DNA of 64,000 nucleotides from Ctenosaura bakeri (taxonomy: Eukaryota; Chordata; Lepidosauria; Squamata; Iguanidae), in contig CAOLHI010002505.1 in the NCBI GenBank assembly GCA_948474755.1, positions 186,001-250,000 on the forward strand, in the 5' to 3' direction. Below, in pieces: positions 47,055 through 58,616 of this stretch (positions are counted from its first letter, which is position 1; every line of letters starts with the position of its first letter). The position numbers and the translations under genes are program-made. The notes below the pieces were generated by a model that did no database searches, was not told the DNA's origin, and saw nothing but the letters and a program-made list of their open reading frames with translations.

Positions 47055-47084
47055 CCATTACTTAATATGGAGGGCATCTCGACA
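47055..47084 (-). repeat. Stub of the gypsy 5' LTR (30 bp)
   Basis: Minus strand TGTCGAGATGCCC... matches the first 30 bases of the 3' LTR except for two positions. It ends at the junction with pol, showing where the deletion lies. Confidence 0.85.
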
Positions 47085-47345
47085 TAAGATATACTGTAGA
47101 AAATGTTTAATAAACAAGCAGGTAGAGCCAGAATTTGAAAGAACAGTGTCCCCAAGCTATATACTTCACCATCCACATGCATGGACAAGCCAAATGCAAA
47201 GTTAGATGGAAAACATGCAAACTGTAGACAGCTTAATTTGTGATTCCTTTCTGTAGGGAAGAGATGTGGAAGGAGTTGTGAGACTACTTGATCTGTCAAG
47301 CCTAGAAACAGTTCCTGAGTAATTTGTTACGGGAGAGGTAGGTCT

Positions 47346-47388
47346 AGTGTGAGTGAAAACAGTCCTTAGGGAAAATTTCACTCACACT
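47346..47388 (+). other. Perfect 13-bp inverted repeat, 17-base loop
   Basis: AGTGTGAGTGAAA at 47346-47358 is the reverse complement of TTTCACTCACACT at 47376-47388. The DNA around it (47090-47820) has no other feature that I can name. Confidence 0.85.
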
Positions 47389-47829
47389 TGATTTTTCTCC
47401 AAAGATATCTTTAAAGGTCATTACAAAGGACCTTACAAAGCCAGTTATTCTTTTGTTTAGAACTGTTCATTTAGAACTTACATTGTATTGGTAGCATTGG
47501 TATTACATTGTACAAAGTAGTGCAGACTGTATACAGTATTTTTATATACTTGAACTGATGAAATTGATGAAACAAGTTAGAAGTCTTCCCCTGTTCATAT
47601 TTATAACAGCTCTCCTAAATCATACCAGCCTTCCATTCCAATAACTTAGTTTCTCATAGTATATATAAAGATGTGTCTAGAAAGGAGACCATGAAGTCAA
47701 TAGCCTTCCTTCAGTTCTGCCTCCTGCAGCTATTATTCAGAGGTTCCCTGCCTCTGAACGTGCAGTTTCTGTTAGGATCTTATTGTAGGCAAAATGCTAA
47801 AGTGATTCAGGAGTGTAGAACAGGCCAAT

Positions 47830-49770
47830 ATCCATGACAGCTCTCTAATCCATCAAAGTTATTTCGAATTCTAATTCTGTCTTCTGGGGTGTTCACTACA
47901 CCTACTGATTTAGTGCCATTGTGACATTTGATTAGCATACCTTCTTTTCCATCATCCATGTCATTGATGACTATGTTGATCAGGACAGAATCCTGTGGAA
48001 TCCTACTAGTCCCTTCTGTCTGCAGTGAAAAAATGGTGAGCTTTTTTGCATTCAACCCACCAACCAACTAGAAATCTACATAATAGTAGTACAGTCTGGC
48101 ACACAGTCTACCAACTTGTCTGCAAGAATATTATGGGGGACCTTGCCAAAATAAGCACCTTGCTTTATTGAAGTCAAGATATACGTCTTTAGCTTTCCTT
48201 GATCTATAAAGTTTGTCAGAGGGATGGTGGATGAGGGGAGCTACACAAAAACCCGGTAGCACTTCCCTCCAGCACTGAGCTCTGGCAAAAAGACAGTTCA
48301 CCAGAGTCAAGTGTTTAAAAATCACCATACACCAGAGTTTACTCACACAGATTGAAGTGTCCCAGCAGAGTGTTAGCCATTAGCAGCAAAAACCCTGAAG
48401 CCAGGAAAAATACTCCCACGCAAATGTTATCTTCCAACAGGAAGCATTTACTCTTGAGTTACAATACATACAGTATATACAATTCTCCAGTGGAGTTTTC
48501 AGCATTCAACAGCATGCAGAACATAGCCTCCGGCCGCTCTCCAGACAACAAGAGGGTTAAGAGGGTTAGAACATGCCCCTTATATACAGCCATTGCTGAT
48601 GCAACTCTAGCAGACCTTGCTAGAGGTATGATGCAACCTTCCTGCCCTGGTTACAGAACCCAATGACTCATGCAGGTGTTACATGGGATTGCATCATCCA
48701 CTGTCACTCCCAGGTGCAAACTTTAATTTACATCATGTATATTTTATTTGGACTTAGGTTCTGTCCAACCTTTCCTCACAAAGTTTGTAACCCTATTTTT
48801 TTTAAAAAAGATAACATTAATTTGACATGACTTATTTTTAAATAACCCCATGCTTGTTGTTAGTAATTCTACATATTCTAAATGTGCACACACTGACTGT
48901 TTAACTATATGTTCTAGAAACTTTTTTTGGTATTGATGTCACACTGATTGGTCACTTTGTTGCCCTTTTTCAAGATGGGGCACCATTCACAGTCCTCCAG
49001 TTTGCTGGGATCTAAACAGTTCTCCAAGAATTCTCAAACATGATCAATTGTGGTTCTGAAATTGCATCTGCAAGCTCCTCTAGCACTTTTGGATACAGGT
49101 AATCCTGCCTGGGAAACCTGAAATTATCTTAAAATAGCTAAGTGTTGCTTTATTACCTCTTTACCTACTCTGAGCTGTAGTCCAGTCCTTACTACATGTT
49201 TTATTCTATTGCAACCAGGAAGACACTTTTTTTTCCTTTTGAGAGAAGACTGAGGGAAAGAAGGTATTGAAAAATTCAGCCTTCTTTCTGTCTCCTGTTA
49301 GCATTTCACTATCTTCTGTATGTAGTAGGCCTACTATTCCTTGTTCATCCTCTTGCTCTGAGAATAGCACTCAACCCTACTTTTTATTAAGCTTAAGTTC
49401 TTTAGCAAACCTGAGTTCACTCTCATTTTTGCTTTTCTGACTATCACCCTGCAAGTATTGGTTATTTGCCTGTATTCTTCTTTGGTACCTTTCTTCCATT
49501 TGTTATACACGACTCTTTTACTCTCAACTCATCTGAAAGTTTTTTGTTCATCTACCCTGGATTCTTTAGACACCTCCCATGTTTCTTGCTCCTTGGAATT
49601 ATTTGCAACTGTGTGTTCAATATCTCACCTTTATGAAACTGCCCTGCACCATGAACTCCCTTTCCTCTGAGCATTTCTGACAATAGTATCACATCTCATA
49701 TTTACCCAAGCCTACCAAATTAACTTTATTGAAATTCAGAGTGTCTTTCTATGTTTGGTACAGCCACCAC
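47830..49770 (-). pseudogene. Old CR1 LINE (RT region), copy A
   Basis: The minus strand gives GTSRIPQDSVLINIVINDMDDGKEGMLIKCHNGTKSVGVVNTPEDRIRIRNN near 48000-47850, a decayed RT with the FADD box replaced by CHNG. By eye, 48790-49750 follows the young CR1 at 25490-26470: finger/palm region, linker and the end of the endonuclease. A solo LTR at 48214-48780 interrupts it. No frame is intact. Confidence 0.85.
48214..48780 (-). mobile_element. Solo LTR (567 bp) nested in the CR1
   Basis: Ends are TGTCAGAGGG and CTTTCCTCACA on the plus strand (TG...CA). The 5-bp sequence AAGTT occurs on both sides (48209-48213, 48781-48785). Joining the flanks restores the CR1 sequence (CTATAAAGTTTGTAACCCTA against the young CR1 near 25475). 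A TATA-like TGTATATAAGGGG on the minus strand at about 48577-48589 suggests minus orientation. It arose by recombination between two LTRs. The superfamily is uncertain (gypsy or retrovirus-like). Confidence 0.82.
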
Positions 49771-50885
49771 TCATTAAAAGCTTCTTCCTCAGCAACTAAT
49801 TAGTTGTCAAAACCCCATGTTTCTTCGTAAGTATGCACTGCATTATTAACCATTTATTTTTTTTAAAAAGAATTTATCAGTACACCATCTCATTTCATCA
49901 GTTTTTTTTAATGCTTGTTTCCAAATGTGAAATGAAGAACCTTAAAAATGTATTGGGATCAATTAGGCTAATCAGTAGCTAGAAACAAATGATAGTATGA
50001 AACAAATTGTAGTGAAGTTCCATTTTAGCAGGCCTACTACTGAGCACATTTTAAGTTTTAAGGTGTAAAAACTCCTTCAATGATAGACAAGTCATCTCAG
50101 ATAATTTGAAGTGAAAAGCAAGAGTGTTCTTTGTAATCACTTAAAGCTTCTGCTAGGGACAGTTACAGGCTATTTAGTCAGTCATATAGAAGAAGAATAT
50201 AAGCTGATCCTTGTGAAATGGTCATAGAGGTCTTGACTGCTTTCAGTAACTAACAGCCAAGCTATAGATAAAGCAGAATAATGTGGTACAGAATGCTTTG
50301 TTATCTCTAGGTAGTACTACCAGAACCACCGGAAGGAAAAATCCTATATTTAAATAATTCTTTTCTACAAAAAAATAATAAAATCTTCATACACAGCTTA
50401 TTTTTAATGCTAGGAAGAAACTGTTAGCCTTCTTTCTCCTTGATGTACTTATTTTATTTTCCTGTGCTTGTTTTCTGCAGGAAGTTATTTTCCCGAGAAA
50501 GAGCATTTAGATGTGATCCACACCACCCCTGAATGATACAAAGTAGAAAAAGTGTTATAATTTGATTCTACTGTACCAAAGATCGCCTTAGGGCTTTATC
50601 ATCTGAGTTTTTAAGGATTATTTGAACAATCAATTTGGCAATTTTACCCATGAGGAATGATTATGATAGATATGATATGATAGATATGATAGATATGTTC
50701 TCATTCCCAAGGTAAATATATGAAACTTTCCCCCAGTAAATAAAGGAGCCCCATTGTCCATCAAATCCAATTCCCTGCTCAAACCCAACCACTTTATAGT
50801 ATTAAAACAATTACACTTCAGTAAAAGAATAAAATGCAATGAAATGCAATGAAACAAAATGGCATCTCTGCCATTAAATGCAATG
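49771..50885. other. Spacer between two CR1 fragments
   Basis: A/T-rich, with short poly-T/A runs near 49855 and 49910. A GATATGATA/GATAGATAT micro-repeat lies at 50665-50700. No gene seen. Confidence 0.4.
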
Positions 50886-52700
50886 TTTCCCCTTAGTTTG
50901 TTAAAATCAGTTGACATCCAATGTCTGTAATTGATTTGGAATAGTTTGATTCCAATGGCCAACTGCTCCCTATTGGTTAGTATCAAGTCCAGGATTGCTG
51001 ATCCCCTTGTTACTCCTTCTGCCTTTTGGAATAGGAAATTATGTGGAAGGCTTATCTGGAATTTGTTTGACAGCCTATACTCAGCAGAGTTAGTTTCCCA
51101 GCAGATATCAAGGTATTTGAAGTCCCCCATGACTAATTTTTGCATCTTGAGATTCTGATATTTGTTTCTGAAAAGCACCATCCACCATCTTCTTTTAGTT
51201 GGGTAAAATATAGCAGATTCTTATGGCAGGATTGCTCTTATTTCTTTCTTCACTTATTTTCACCCAAATACTTTCAACTGGTCCATTCTGATCACTCTCA
51301 TGAATTTCTAAACAAGTGAATTTGGCCCTTTCTGCATCTTACCTGCATCCTGCGACATCCTGGAGTTATCCTAGCTGTGCTTTTTCTAGGATGAGATTGT
51401 GCCCCAAATGCTGCCAGTGGGTGGTAGCATTTAAGACACTCTCCTTCCTTCCACCGTGCAGACAGCCTCTTCCTGTGCTGCACTGAGGAAGGAAGTGCCT
51501 TGATAGCACTTCCATCCTTTCCACAAGGCCTCAGCTGATGTGATCATCACGTGAAAGGGGCCTATTACTGGATTTTTCCCATAATAGTGTAACGCATGAT
51601 TGTGATAGCTGGGGACACGACAGAAGTGGAACCATGATGATGTAGTGCAATAGCATGCATCGCAGACCATCTTCAATGCATACTCATGCTGGGATGGGGC
51701 TATAGTGCAGAAATAGTCTTTTCCTTTACATATAATGCTACTTCTCCTTTTCTGCCACATTTATTCTTTTGAATTGGTTATACCCTTCAATTGTTATATT
51801 CTAATCATGGGAGTCATTCCAACAGTTTTTCATTATATCTATAAAGTCATAATTAACTTTCTGCACTAGGATGTCAATCTCATCTTGTTTTTTCCCCAAA
51901 TTCTGTGTGTTGGTGTATAGACTTGTGAAGCCTTATTTGTTGTCACCAATTAATTTACTGTCAGTTTTATCCTGGAACCCATTCTCTCTCTCAGCTTTTC
52001 CTTTAGAATTTACATCTTTGTGTTTAGAGCTTGCCTTTGGACAGATGTTTCAGCTATCATCTCCACCCCACCCTAGTGTTTTAGTTTAAAACCCTTTTGA
52101 TCAGACTTGCTATGCTTCTTCCAAATACTTTCTTCTCTGTATTCATCAGGTACAACCAATCCATAGCTGGTAGTCCTCTGTCTAAGTGAAGACCATTGTC
52201 ATAGGAGCTGAACCTGTCCTATCTACACAGTCTACATAGTCAGTCATTCACTTATTGTGTCTTCCTGTTTCTGTTTAGTCCTCTATCCTTCATCAGAAGG
52301 ATTAACAGGAATACCACACCTTTGGTTTCCTGCCAAAAACATCACAGTCTGAGGTGAATTGCTCAAAGATACTCTTGGCAGTGTGTTGGTGCTGACATGA
52401 ATAAAGAGAAAGGGATACTGATCTGTGTTCTTGATGAGCTTTGGCAAGTGGTCAGTGACTCCTGGATACATGCAGCAGGAAGACAGCACACTTCCCAATT
52501 CATCTTGTCAAGCTGGCACACAGAAAGTTCTATACCCCTCAAAACTGAGTCCCCAGCCACCAGCAGCTTCCTCTAGTAGTTGTGATTGGCGGTTACATTG
52601 ACTCTTTCCTTGGCCTGTGGTGTCCCTTGTTGTGGGTTTCCTGTTCAATGCTGCTATCTTTATGAAAATGTAGGGACCAATTGCTTGGTTGGACAAGTTC
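50886..52700 (-). pseudogene. Old CR1 LINE (ORF1 end and endonuclease), copy B
   Basis: The minus strand reads [25 protein letters not shown]...[20 protein letters not shown] at 51130-50940, the CR1 endonuclease core, followed by [10 protein letters not shown]. Further 5', 52560-52290 gives AGDSVLRGIELSVCQLD...CCLPAACIQE and a GTN-like FMSAPTH, which resembles the esterase-like SGNH domain known in CR1 ORF1 (GDS block). It overlaps copy A in CR1 coordinates, so it is a separate element. A MITE at 51324-51718 splits it. Frames are broken. Confidence 0.78.
51324..51718. mobile_element. PIF/Harbinger-like MITE (395 bp) nested in CR1
   Basis: Ends GGCCCTTTCTGCA and TGCAGAAATAGTC are inverted repeats, flanked by TTT on both sides (51321-51323, 51719-51721). 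Removing it rejoins CR1 sequence that follows the young copy near 26915. The interior has no transposase. Confidence 0.8.
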
Positions 52701-52769
52701 TGAATTCTTTTTTATAATCTGCTCCTGACAGTGACTGTCTTCCAGGGACATGTCTTCATTCTCCTCACT

Positions 52770-53130
52770 GTTACTGTTTTACCATCAGGAAGTTCTTCCT
52801 AATGTTTAGATGGCATCTCTTTTCTTGAAGTTTGAAGCCATTGCTCCATGTCCTAGTCTCTGGAGCAGCAGAGAACAGGATTGCTCCATCTTCCATATAA
52901 CACCCCTTCAAATATTTAAACATAGCTAGCTTGTCATGTCTTAACTTTCTCTCCTCCAGGCTAAACATAACCAGCTCTCTAAGTTGCTCCTCATAGGTCA
53001 TGATTTCCAGACCGTCTACCATTTTAGTCTCCCTCCTCTGGGCACATTCCAGCTTGTCAATATCCCTCGTATGGTGCCCGGAACTGGACACAATATTCCT
53101 ATTCTGACCAAAGCAGAATAGAGTGATACT
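52770..53130 (-). pseudogene. CR1 LINE, 3' part of ORF2, copy C
   Basis: The minus strand reads [61 protein letters not shown]...[20 protein letters not shown] (53060-52775), the CR1 C-terminal region. Its 3'UTR is missing and it directly abuts copy B. It is a third, separate fragment of intermediate age. Confidence 0.85.
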
Positions 53131-54797
53131 ATCTCTTCTCCTCTATTCTCTTTTCCTCCTCCCTCTAAAATCTATATCTAATATCTGTAAGTGCATATGC
53201 CACAAGTGCACAATGCTAGCCCCATAGCTTGCTGCTTCTCCCAGCCTGGCTGTTTTTTTTGTTTCTTTGTTTTGTTTTTGTTTTTTGCTCACAGTGACTA
53301 TGGCAAAGTCTGATGGGGGACAGTATGGAGAGGAGCTGCATCCCAGAGCTTCACCTCCTCCTCTAGCTGCATTTTCCAAAGCCTATATGATTGGCTAACT
53401 GGGTGTACATGAATTCATCTCATTTATTGTGCCAATGACAGAGGCAAATAGTTAGCAAGCAGACTTTATTAAGCTATTGTATTCTTTTTTTCCAATGTTC
53501 TGTGGCACAAAATTTTTCATTATGCCTTGAGTAAATGTCATCTTTGAGCATGTTGATAATTTGTTATCCTTTCCAATAGCAATAAATGAAAGAGCTAGAA
53601 TTCTGCTAAGCAAGGCAGAAAACTATTCTAAATGGTGTGTATTAATATCTCTTACCATACGCATATAACATTATTTCTTCCCATCCTTTCCCTCTCCTCC
53701 TCTACCATATTGGGGGCAAAATCACACTTTGTTAGACTGTTGTTGCACATACAGTAAGATCTCTTCTTCCAAAGGGGAAAATCTGTGACAGAGGATCCAC
53801 ACTTCTTTTACAACAGTTTAAGGAGAAATGAGAGAATGGGGAACAGATGATGCTTTTTTTATTTAATTCAGAATTGTCACCATGAGAAAAGAATGAGAAC
53901 TGATGCATTTATTGTAAGAGATAAAAGAGGGGAGGGAGAAGCCAGGTATAGATACAAAGGTAAGGTATTAGTTACACACATTTTGCAAAACCAAAGTAAT
54001 CAAAGTGAAATAGGACAATTGATGGTTAGGATGGTTCAAATAGTCAATACCATACAAGATGTAAAGTTTTTCCTTAGCTTTAGTGTTTTAGGTCCTATTC
54101 ACTTGACACACAGAAGAAAAATAAGAAGATGTGGGAATGCAGAAGTCCCACCTTTCATTTCACATTATAGTCCTGAAGAAAGGAGCTTTTTCTATGTATT
54201 GAGGTTCTCCACACAATCCCGCATGCTCCTTTTCCAGTGTCCTCATTCACACAGAGACAATCAAACATAGAAGAAACTCTTCTTTTTAGGAAATTGCTCT
54301 CTATAAGATGAGACTGAGCAAGCATGGGATGGTGCTGGTATGTTCCCGTTGTTTCTATATTATTAAAGTCTGACCAAAGTTAGTCTCCACAAAAGTGCAT
54401 TGGCTGGATAGTAGTAAGAATAAGTTGTGAGTATTATTTCCAGATGCAGGTTGAAGGGGAATGTGGGTTAACTTGAAACAGTGCCCTCTGCTCTGTCCAT
54501 AAACATCTACTTCATGTTCTCCTAGCTTAGAAATCCCGAATCCTAGCCAGAAAGTCTGACCTGGGGTTTATTTAAGTGTTCTCTTTGGGCTGAACCAGAT
54601 TTCTTAAGAATATCAAGAATATCAAGAGTTTGTGATTCTTTTTGATTGGATTGTACAATACCTGCACATTCATGGGTTTGCCTCTAGTCCATTCTTAAAA
54701 TATATCAGGTTTCCCTCCCCCTTTCCTCTTTCATATTCTTCCTATGTCACTTCCAGTCCCATTGTAACATTTCAGAAATTGATTTTCATCCATTTCC
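53131..54797. other. Region without recognised genes
   Basis: A T/G-rich run lies at 53250-53287. Otherwise I see no exon or repeat family. The bases just before 54798 are the left duplication of the small insertion that follows. Confidence 0.4.
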
Positions 54798-54878
54798 TTT
54801 TTTTTTGGACATTTTATTTGTCAATAAAATTGCAAATCTAATAAAATACAAATGACAATAATACAGCAACAATAACAA
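54798..54878 (-). mobile_element. Very short L1-type retroinsertion with 16-bp TSD
   Basis: ATTTTCATCCATTTCC occurs at 54782-54797 and again at 54879-54894, perfectly. Between them are 81 bases starting with a T run, meaning a poly(A) tail on the minus strand, and A/T-rich 3'UTR-like sequence. This is an extreme 5' truncation of an L1-like transcript. Confidence 0.85.
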
Positions 54879-54894
54879 ATTTTCATCCATTTCC

Positions 54895-57415
54895 ATTCAA
54901 CCTTTTATTATCATTATTCATGAATCATAACCAAAGTTTCAAGATACTTTAGAAACAGTATACTAGTTAAATATTAGGATCATTTTATTTTAGTATTAAC
55001 ATTTATCTTCCCCTCACTTAATCTTTGTTATATCTGTGTTTATTTGTCAGATATCTTTATTGGGTATGGCAATGTAAAAACATAGAAGCAAGTAAGTAAT
55101 ACAGATACAAATAATACATTTCAGAAAGTACTAAATTAATTTAAATTGATCAAGGGAGTAGGAATAAAAATTTCTGGCAATGCCAGGAGCTCCAAGGAAA
55201 TACTCTGAGATGAAGAAAGTATCATACGGATCTCCAAAATAAAACTGTTTTGTACAGGAATAAAACCTGCCATTTTCTTCTAGAAGTGTCTTTTCTCTAC
55301 ACACAAGCTAGAACTGATTGGACTGACTTCATTCTTAACCTGATACTTAAACTTATACAATAAAGCTATGTTTTGCACGGAACACTTCTCTGCATTTTCT
55401 TTTGTTTTTATTTGATCCTTCTCTGTTTAAAATCTCACAATAATATCTCTGGCAATGACAAAGAGATGACTATCCACTTAGCTGAGATGAGGGCAACATA
55501 TTATTATTCAGTTTGTTCTCTAGGTCAATGTGACAGATCATCAGCTTGAATTATACCCAGTATTGGATCCAGGTCTGTGCCCTATAGATTGACTCAAGCA
55601 AGAGAAGCAAGAGGACTTTGAACTTAGTTCTCAATTGTTCAGAGTCCCATTTAATAAATGACTATTAAATTGTTCCATTTCTTATTATTCCTCAATTTTA
55701 TGTTTTTTTCTTTCTTTCTAAACAATGACCCTATGCAGATACACCTTAATAATAACTTAACCTCTTGACAGCTGTTGAATAAAGAAGGCTTGTCATGTTT
55801 ACTAACTCTTGTAACATACTTTTTTTTGAAAATGAAACACATTTTCCCCAAATGTTCTGGGCTAAAATAAATTCATATCATGTGCATATTCCTTCTCTTG
55901 TTTATTTCCGCAACTGTGGTAGCATCATTCTATATTGCCATAATACCTTTAGTTGTCAGTACAGTTGTCAAGTGATTAAAGAATTCATATAGCTTTTGAT
56001 CTGTTACTTTACAGTCCTAATCCATTTGTTCTGGTCCTTCTTGAAAGGAGCACAGCCATGTAGGAGTAGAAGTGGATGAATCTGCCTTTTTAACACACTT
56101 CCTTCCACATTCTAAGTTCTGTTTTCTTTTTAACTAGATTAAATTTCCTGTCCTCATTTTTCTTATGATAGTGATGCCTGAGAATTTCATTTTGTTTTGT
56201 TATATAAATAAAAAAATTACTGAGATCTGCAGATGTTTTCATTTACAACATAAAAAGAACCTTTAAAAAAAATGGATATGAGAAAAACCAAAACTGACAT
56301 ATTCATCTAACTGAACCTAAGACTTTGAGTGGTTAACTATTAAAAATCTTCCTTTGAATGCATGTGCTTTCAATCATGCTAGCACTGAATGAGGGGTGGG
56401 ACCATTTTTCTCCCTGAAATGGAGACTATACAATATATATCACAGACATATGTTTCCAGCATGATCTTCTCCATTCTCATCCAGAATTGGTAAGTGTATG
56501 TTGAAACACAATATGGCTAGAGACTGACAATGAAGAAAGAGGAAATCTTTGTTTATGGGTCGAGGAGAAACACAGCAATATTACCATAACAATTTACAGC
56601 TGCTCCAGAGCAATAAAATAAAAATTAAAAATTGATAGTAATGGTGCTTAAGCTGAAAATAGTTTTTTTTAAAAAAAATAAAATAAAATTGCAAGGAGGC
56701 ATTAGGAAAAATGACACAGATGTGGGTGCAAAACTTGGGAGGGGACATTTCTAAATCACGTGAAAGACAGCCACAAATGAACTACAATGTGCTACTTTTT
56801 ACTAAGTTTAAATAAAAAATGGGCTAGAAGAACATTTGGATGGAGAAGTGACAAGAATGTTATGTTATAGCACCATGCTAAAAGTTATAACACCACGCAG
56901 CACAAAAATTGTCAGGCCATGTCAGAAATAGCTGTACCTATTTAATGTGGCCAGTACATTAGGAAGAGACATTTGCTGAGATTTGTTTTTGGATACATTG
57001 CCAAAATTGACAAACGTCTTTATATTTAGCTGGAAAGAACCTGAAGTTTCAAGATTCAGCTTTAGGAGGAAATGAAAAAGTTTTCCTTGCCCAAAGTATG
57101 GATCAGTTTTCTAAGAGTCATTCAGGTGTTCAGCTTTTAAAACACAGCTTTTCCAAACACAGATATCCCAGTGTCAGAGCTAGCTTGTTCATCACATTGC
57201 CATCTTTTCTTTTCCTTTCAGGTTGTATTTTCTAATCGCCTGATGGCTATATTTTTTTTATTTTAATTCTTGTGAACCATTGACAAATTATTCATTATAT
57301 TAATGTGAAGATACTCTGTTGTGTGTAGAAGCAGTTACCATTATTATCACCATCATCTTTGAATTGTCTAGAAAACTTATCTGTTGATTCTGTTTAATGA
57401 TGAGTACTTCGTAGA
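54895..57415. other. Region without recognised genes
   Basis: A/T-rich, with many short poly-A and poly-T runs (for example 56664-56690). No coding, RNA or transposon end found. Confidence 0.4.
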
Positions 57416-57662
57416 GAGCTGACGTGGTGCAGTGTTTAAGCATTGGGCTATGACTCTGGAGACCAGGGTTCAAATCCCTGCTCTACCATGGAAATCTACT
57501 GGGTGACCTTAGGAATCTCACACTCTCTCTCAGGTTCAGAGGGAGGCAAAGGCAAACCACCTCTGAACAAATCTTGCCAAGAAAACCCCATAATCGGTTC
57601 ACTTTAAGGTTGCCATAAGTCAAAAACAACTTGAAGGCACACAACAACAACAACAACAACAA
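57416..57662 (+). mobile_element. tRNA-derived SINE with ACA tail, full length
   Basis: The A-box region is at about 57425-57437 (TGGTGCAGTGTT) and the B box is GGTTCAAATCC at 57467-57477. The body (CCATGGAAATCTACTGGGTGACC ... CCACCTCTGAACAAATCTTGCCAAGAAAACCCC ... GCCATAAGTC) ends in CTTGAAGGCACAC and (ACA)8. It is the most complete of the four copies. The flanks ACTTCGTAG and ACTTTCTAG may be a worn duplication. Confidence 0.9.
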
Positions 57663-58018
57663 CTTTCTAGTTATATATGTTGCTTGTTGGATTCTCATGC
57701 ATTTGCAAATATTAATTTGTTTTATAATTTGTTTACTATGAGGGAAAATCTGTCAGGCCATTTCATTTCCCAGGGATCATAAAATGGTAACTCAGGGTTT
57801 AATTGGTACAAGCACTAATGTTTTCCCTACATGTGATTTATTAGAAATCTCCTTGTTTGTACAACATCTTTACCTAGGAGCTTGTTTCCTAGTCTATCAT
57901 GTCCATTACAGTTGTCTAAGAAGGTGGAGAAAGAGCTTCACTAAAGCTAGTTGACAATAACTATAGTTTCAATGCACTACCATTGTATAAAAAATTCCCC
58001 TCAGTTAGAATAACAATT
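57663..58018. other. Spacer without recognised features
   Basis: A/T-rich sequence between the SINE and the GC-rich MITE. Confidence 0.4.
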
Positions 58019-58021
58019 TTA

Positions 58022-58613
58022 GGCCCTTTTCGCACAGGCCGCGCGACAGCCCCGTGGGCCTCGCGGGAGTGGGAGCGTCGCTCTGCACGACGCACTCCCA
58101 CTTCCGCCGCTCTCACGGGGCTGACGTTGCGCGAGCACATATTTTTTGATTGTTGCTTCAAAGCGAAAATCACCCACGCTCGCACAGCACTCCCAGCGCC
58201 CACACATACTTACCTCCTGTGCGGAGCATCCGGGAGGCGGCCGGGTCACGCTTCCTTCCCTCCGCCCCTGCGGAAGGAAGGGGCGGGGTGGGGAGCTAGC
58301 GCGATGGACGCGACACCTCCTGCTTCGCGCGCGTGCGGGGGGGCGGACGCGACACCTCCTGCTTGGCGAGGGGGGGTGGATGCGACAGCCTCCTGCTTGG
58401 TGAGGGGGGGCGGATGCGGCAGCCTCCTGCTTCGCTGGGGGGGCGGACGCGCGAGCCGCCGCCGCCGCCGCCGCCTCCGGGAGGCTGCCGCTTCCCCGCT
58501 CGTTCCTTCGCCTGCGGAAGGAAGGAGGGGGCAAACGTCAGCCTCCCAGAGAAGGCTTCTTGCGTGAGCCGCCCTCCCCCGCTTGCGCTAGAAACCTTAA
58601 TGCGAAAAGGGCC
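58022..58613. mobile_element. GC-rich PIF/Harbinger-like MITE (592 bp)
   Basis: Ends GGCCCTTTTCGCACAGG and CCTTAATGCGAAAAGGGCC are inverted repeats, flanked by TTA (58019-58021, 58614-58616). The interior is very rich in G+C and CpG, resembling a CpG island, and carries a minisatellite at 58305-58450. Open frames crossing it on both strands reflect this composition. The terminal motif is that of the 3.6-kb element at 34020. Confidence 0.85.
58305..58450 (+). repeat. CpG-rich minisatellite, about 34-bp unit, four copies
   Basis: Each unit has GGAYGCGRCASCCTCCTGCTT followed by a G-rich run (G6-G7). The units vary at CpG positions. Confidence 0.88.
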
Positions 58614-58616
58614 TTA

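Larger units (their letters stand above)
45151..47084 (-). mobile_element. Internally deleted Ty3/gypsy element
   Basis: On the minus strand it runs from a 30-bp stub of the 5' LTR (47084-47055) straight into the RNase H/integrase junction of pol, then through integrase, a polypurine tract and a full 3' LTR. Flanks are TAAGG (45146-45150) and TAAGA (47085-47089), a 5-bp duplication with one change. Most of the 5' LTR, the primer site, gag, protease and reverse transcriptase are gone. Confidence 0.85.

Noticed and set aside
57983..58567. Overlapping long open frames on both strands (about 170-190 codons)
   Set aside because: They lie in a CpG-rich MITE with a minisatellite. Stops are rare at this composition, the frames have low-complexity Arg/Pro/Ala content, and both strands are open at once.
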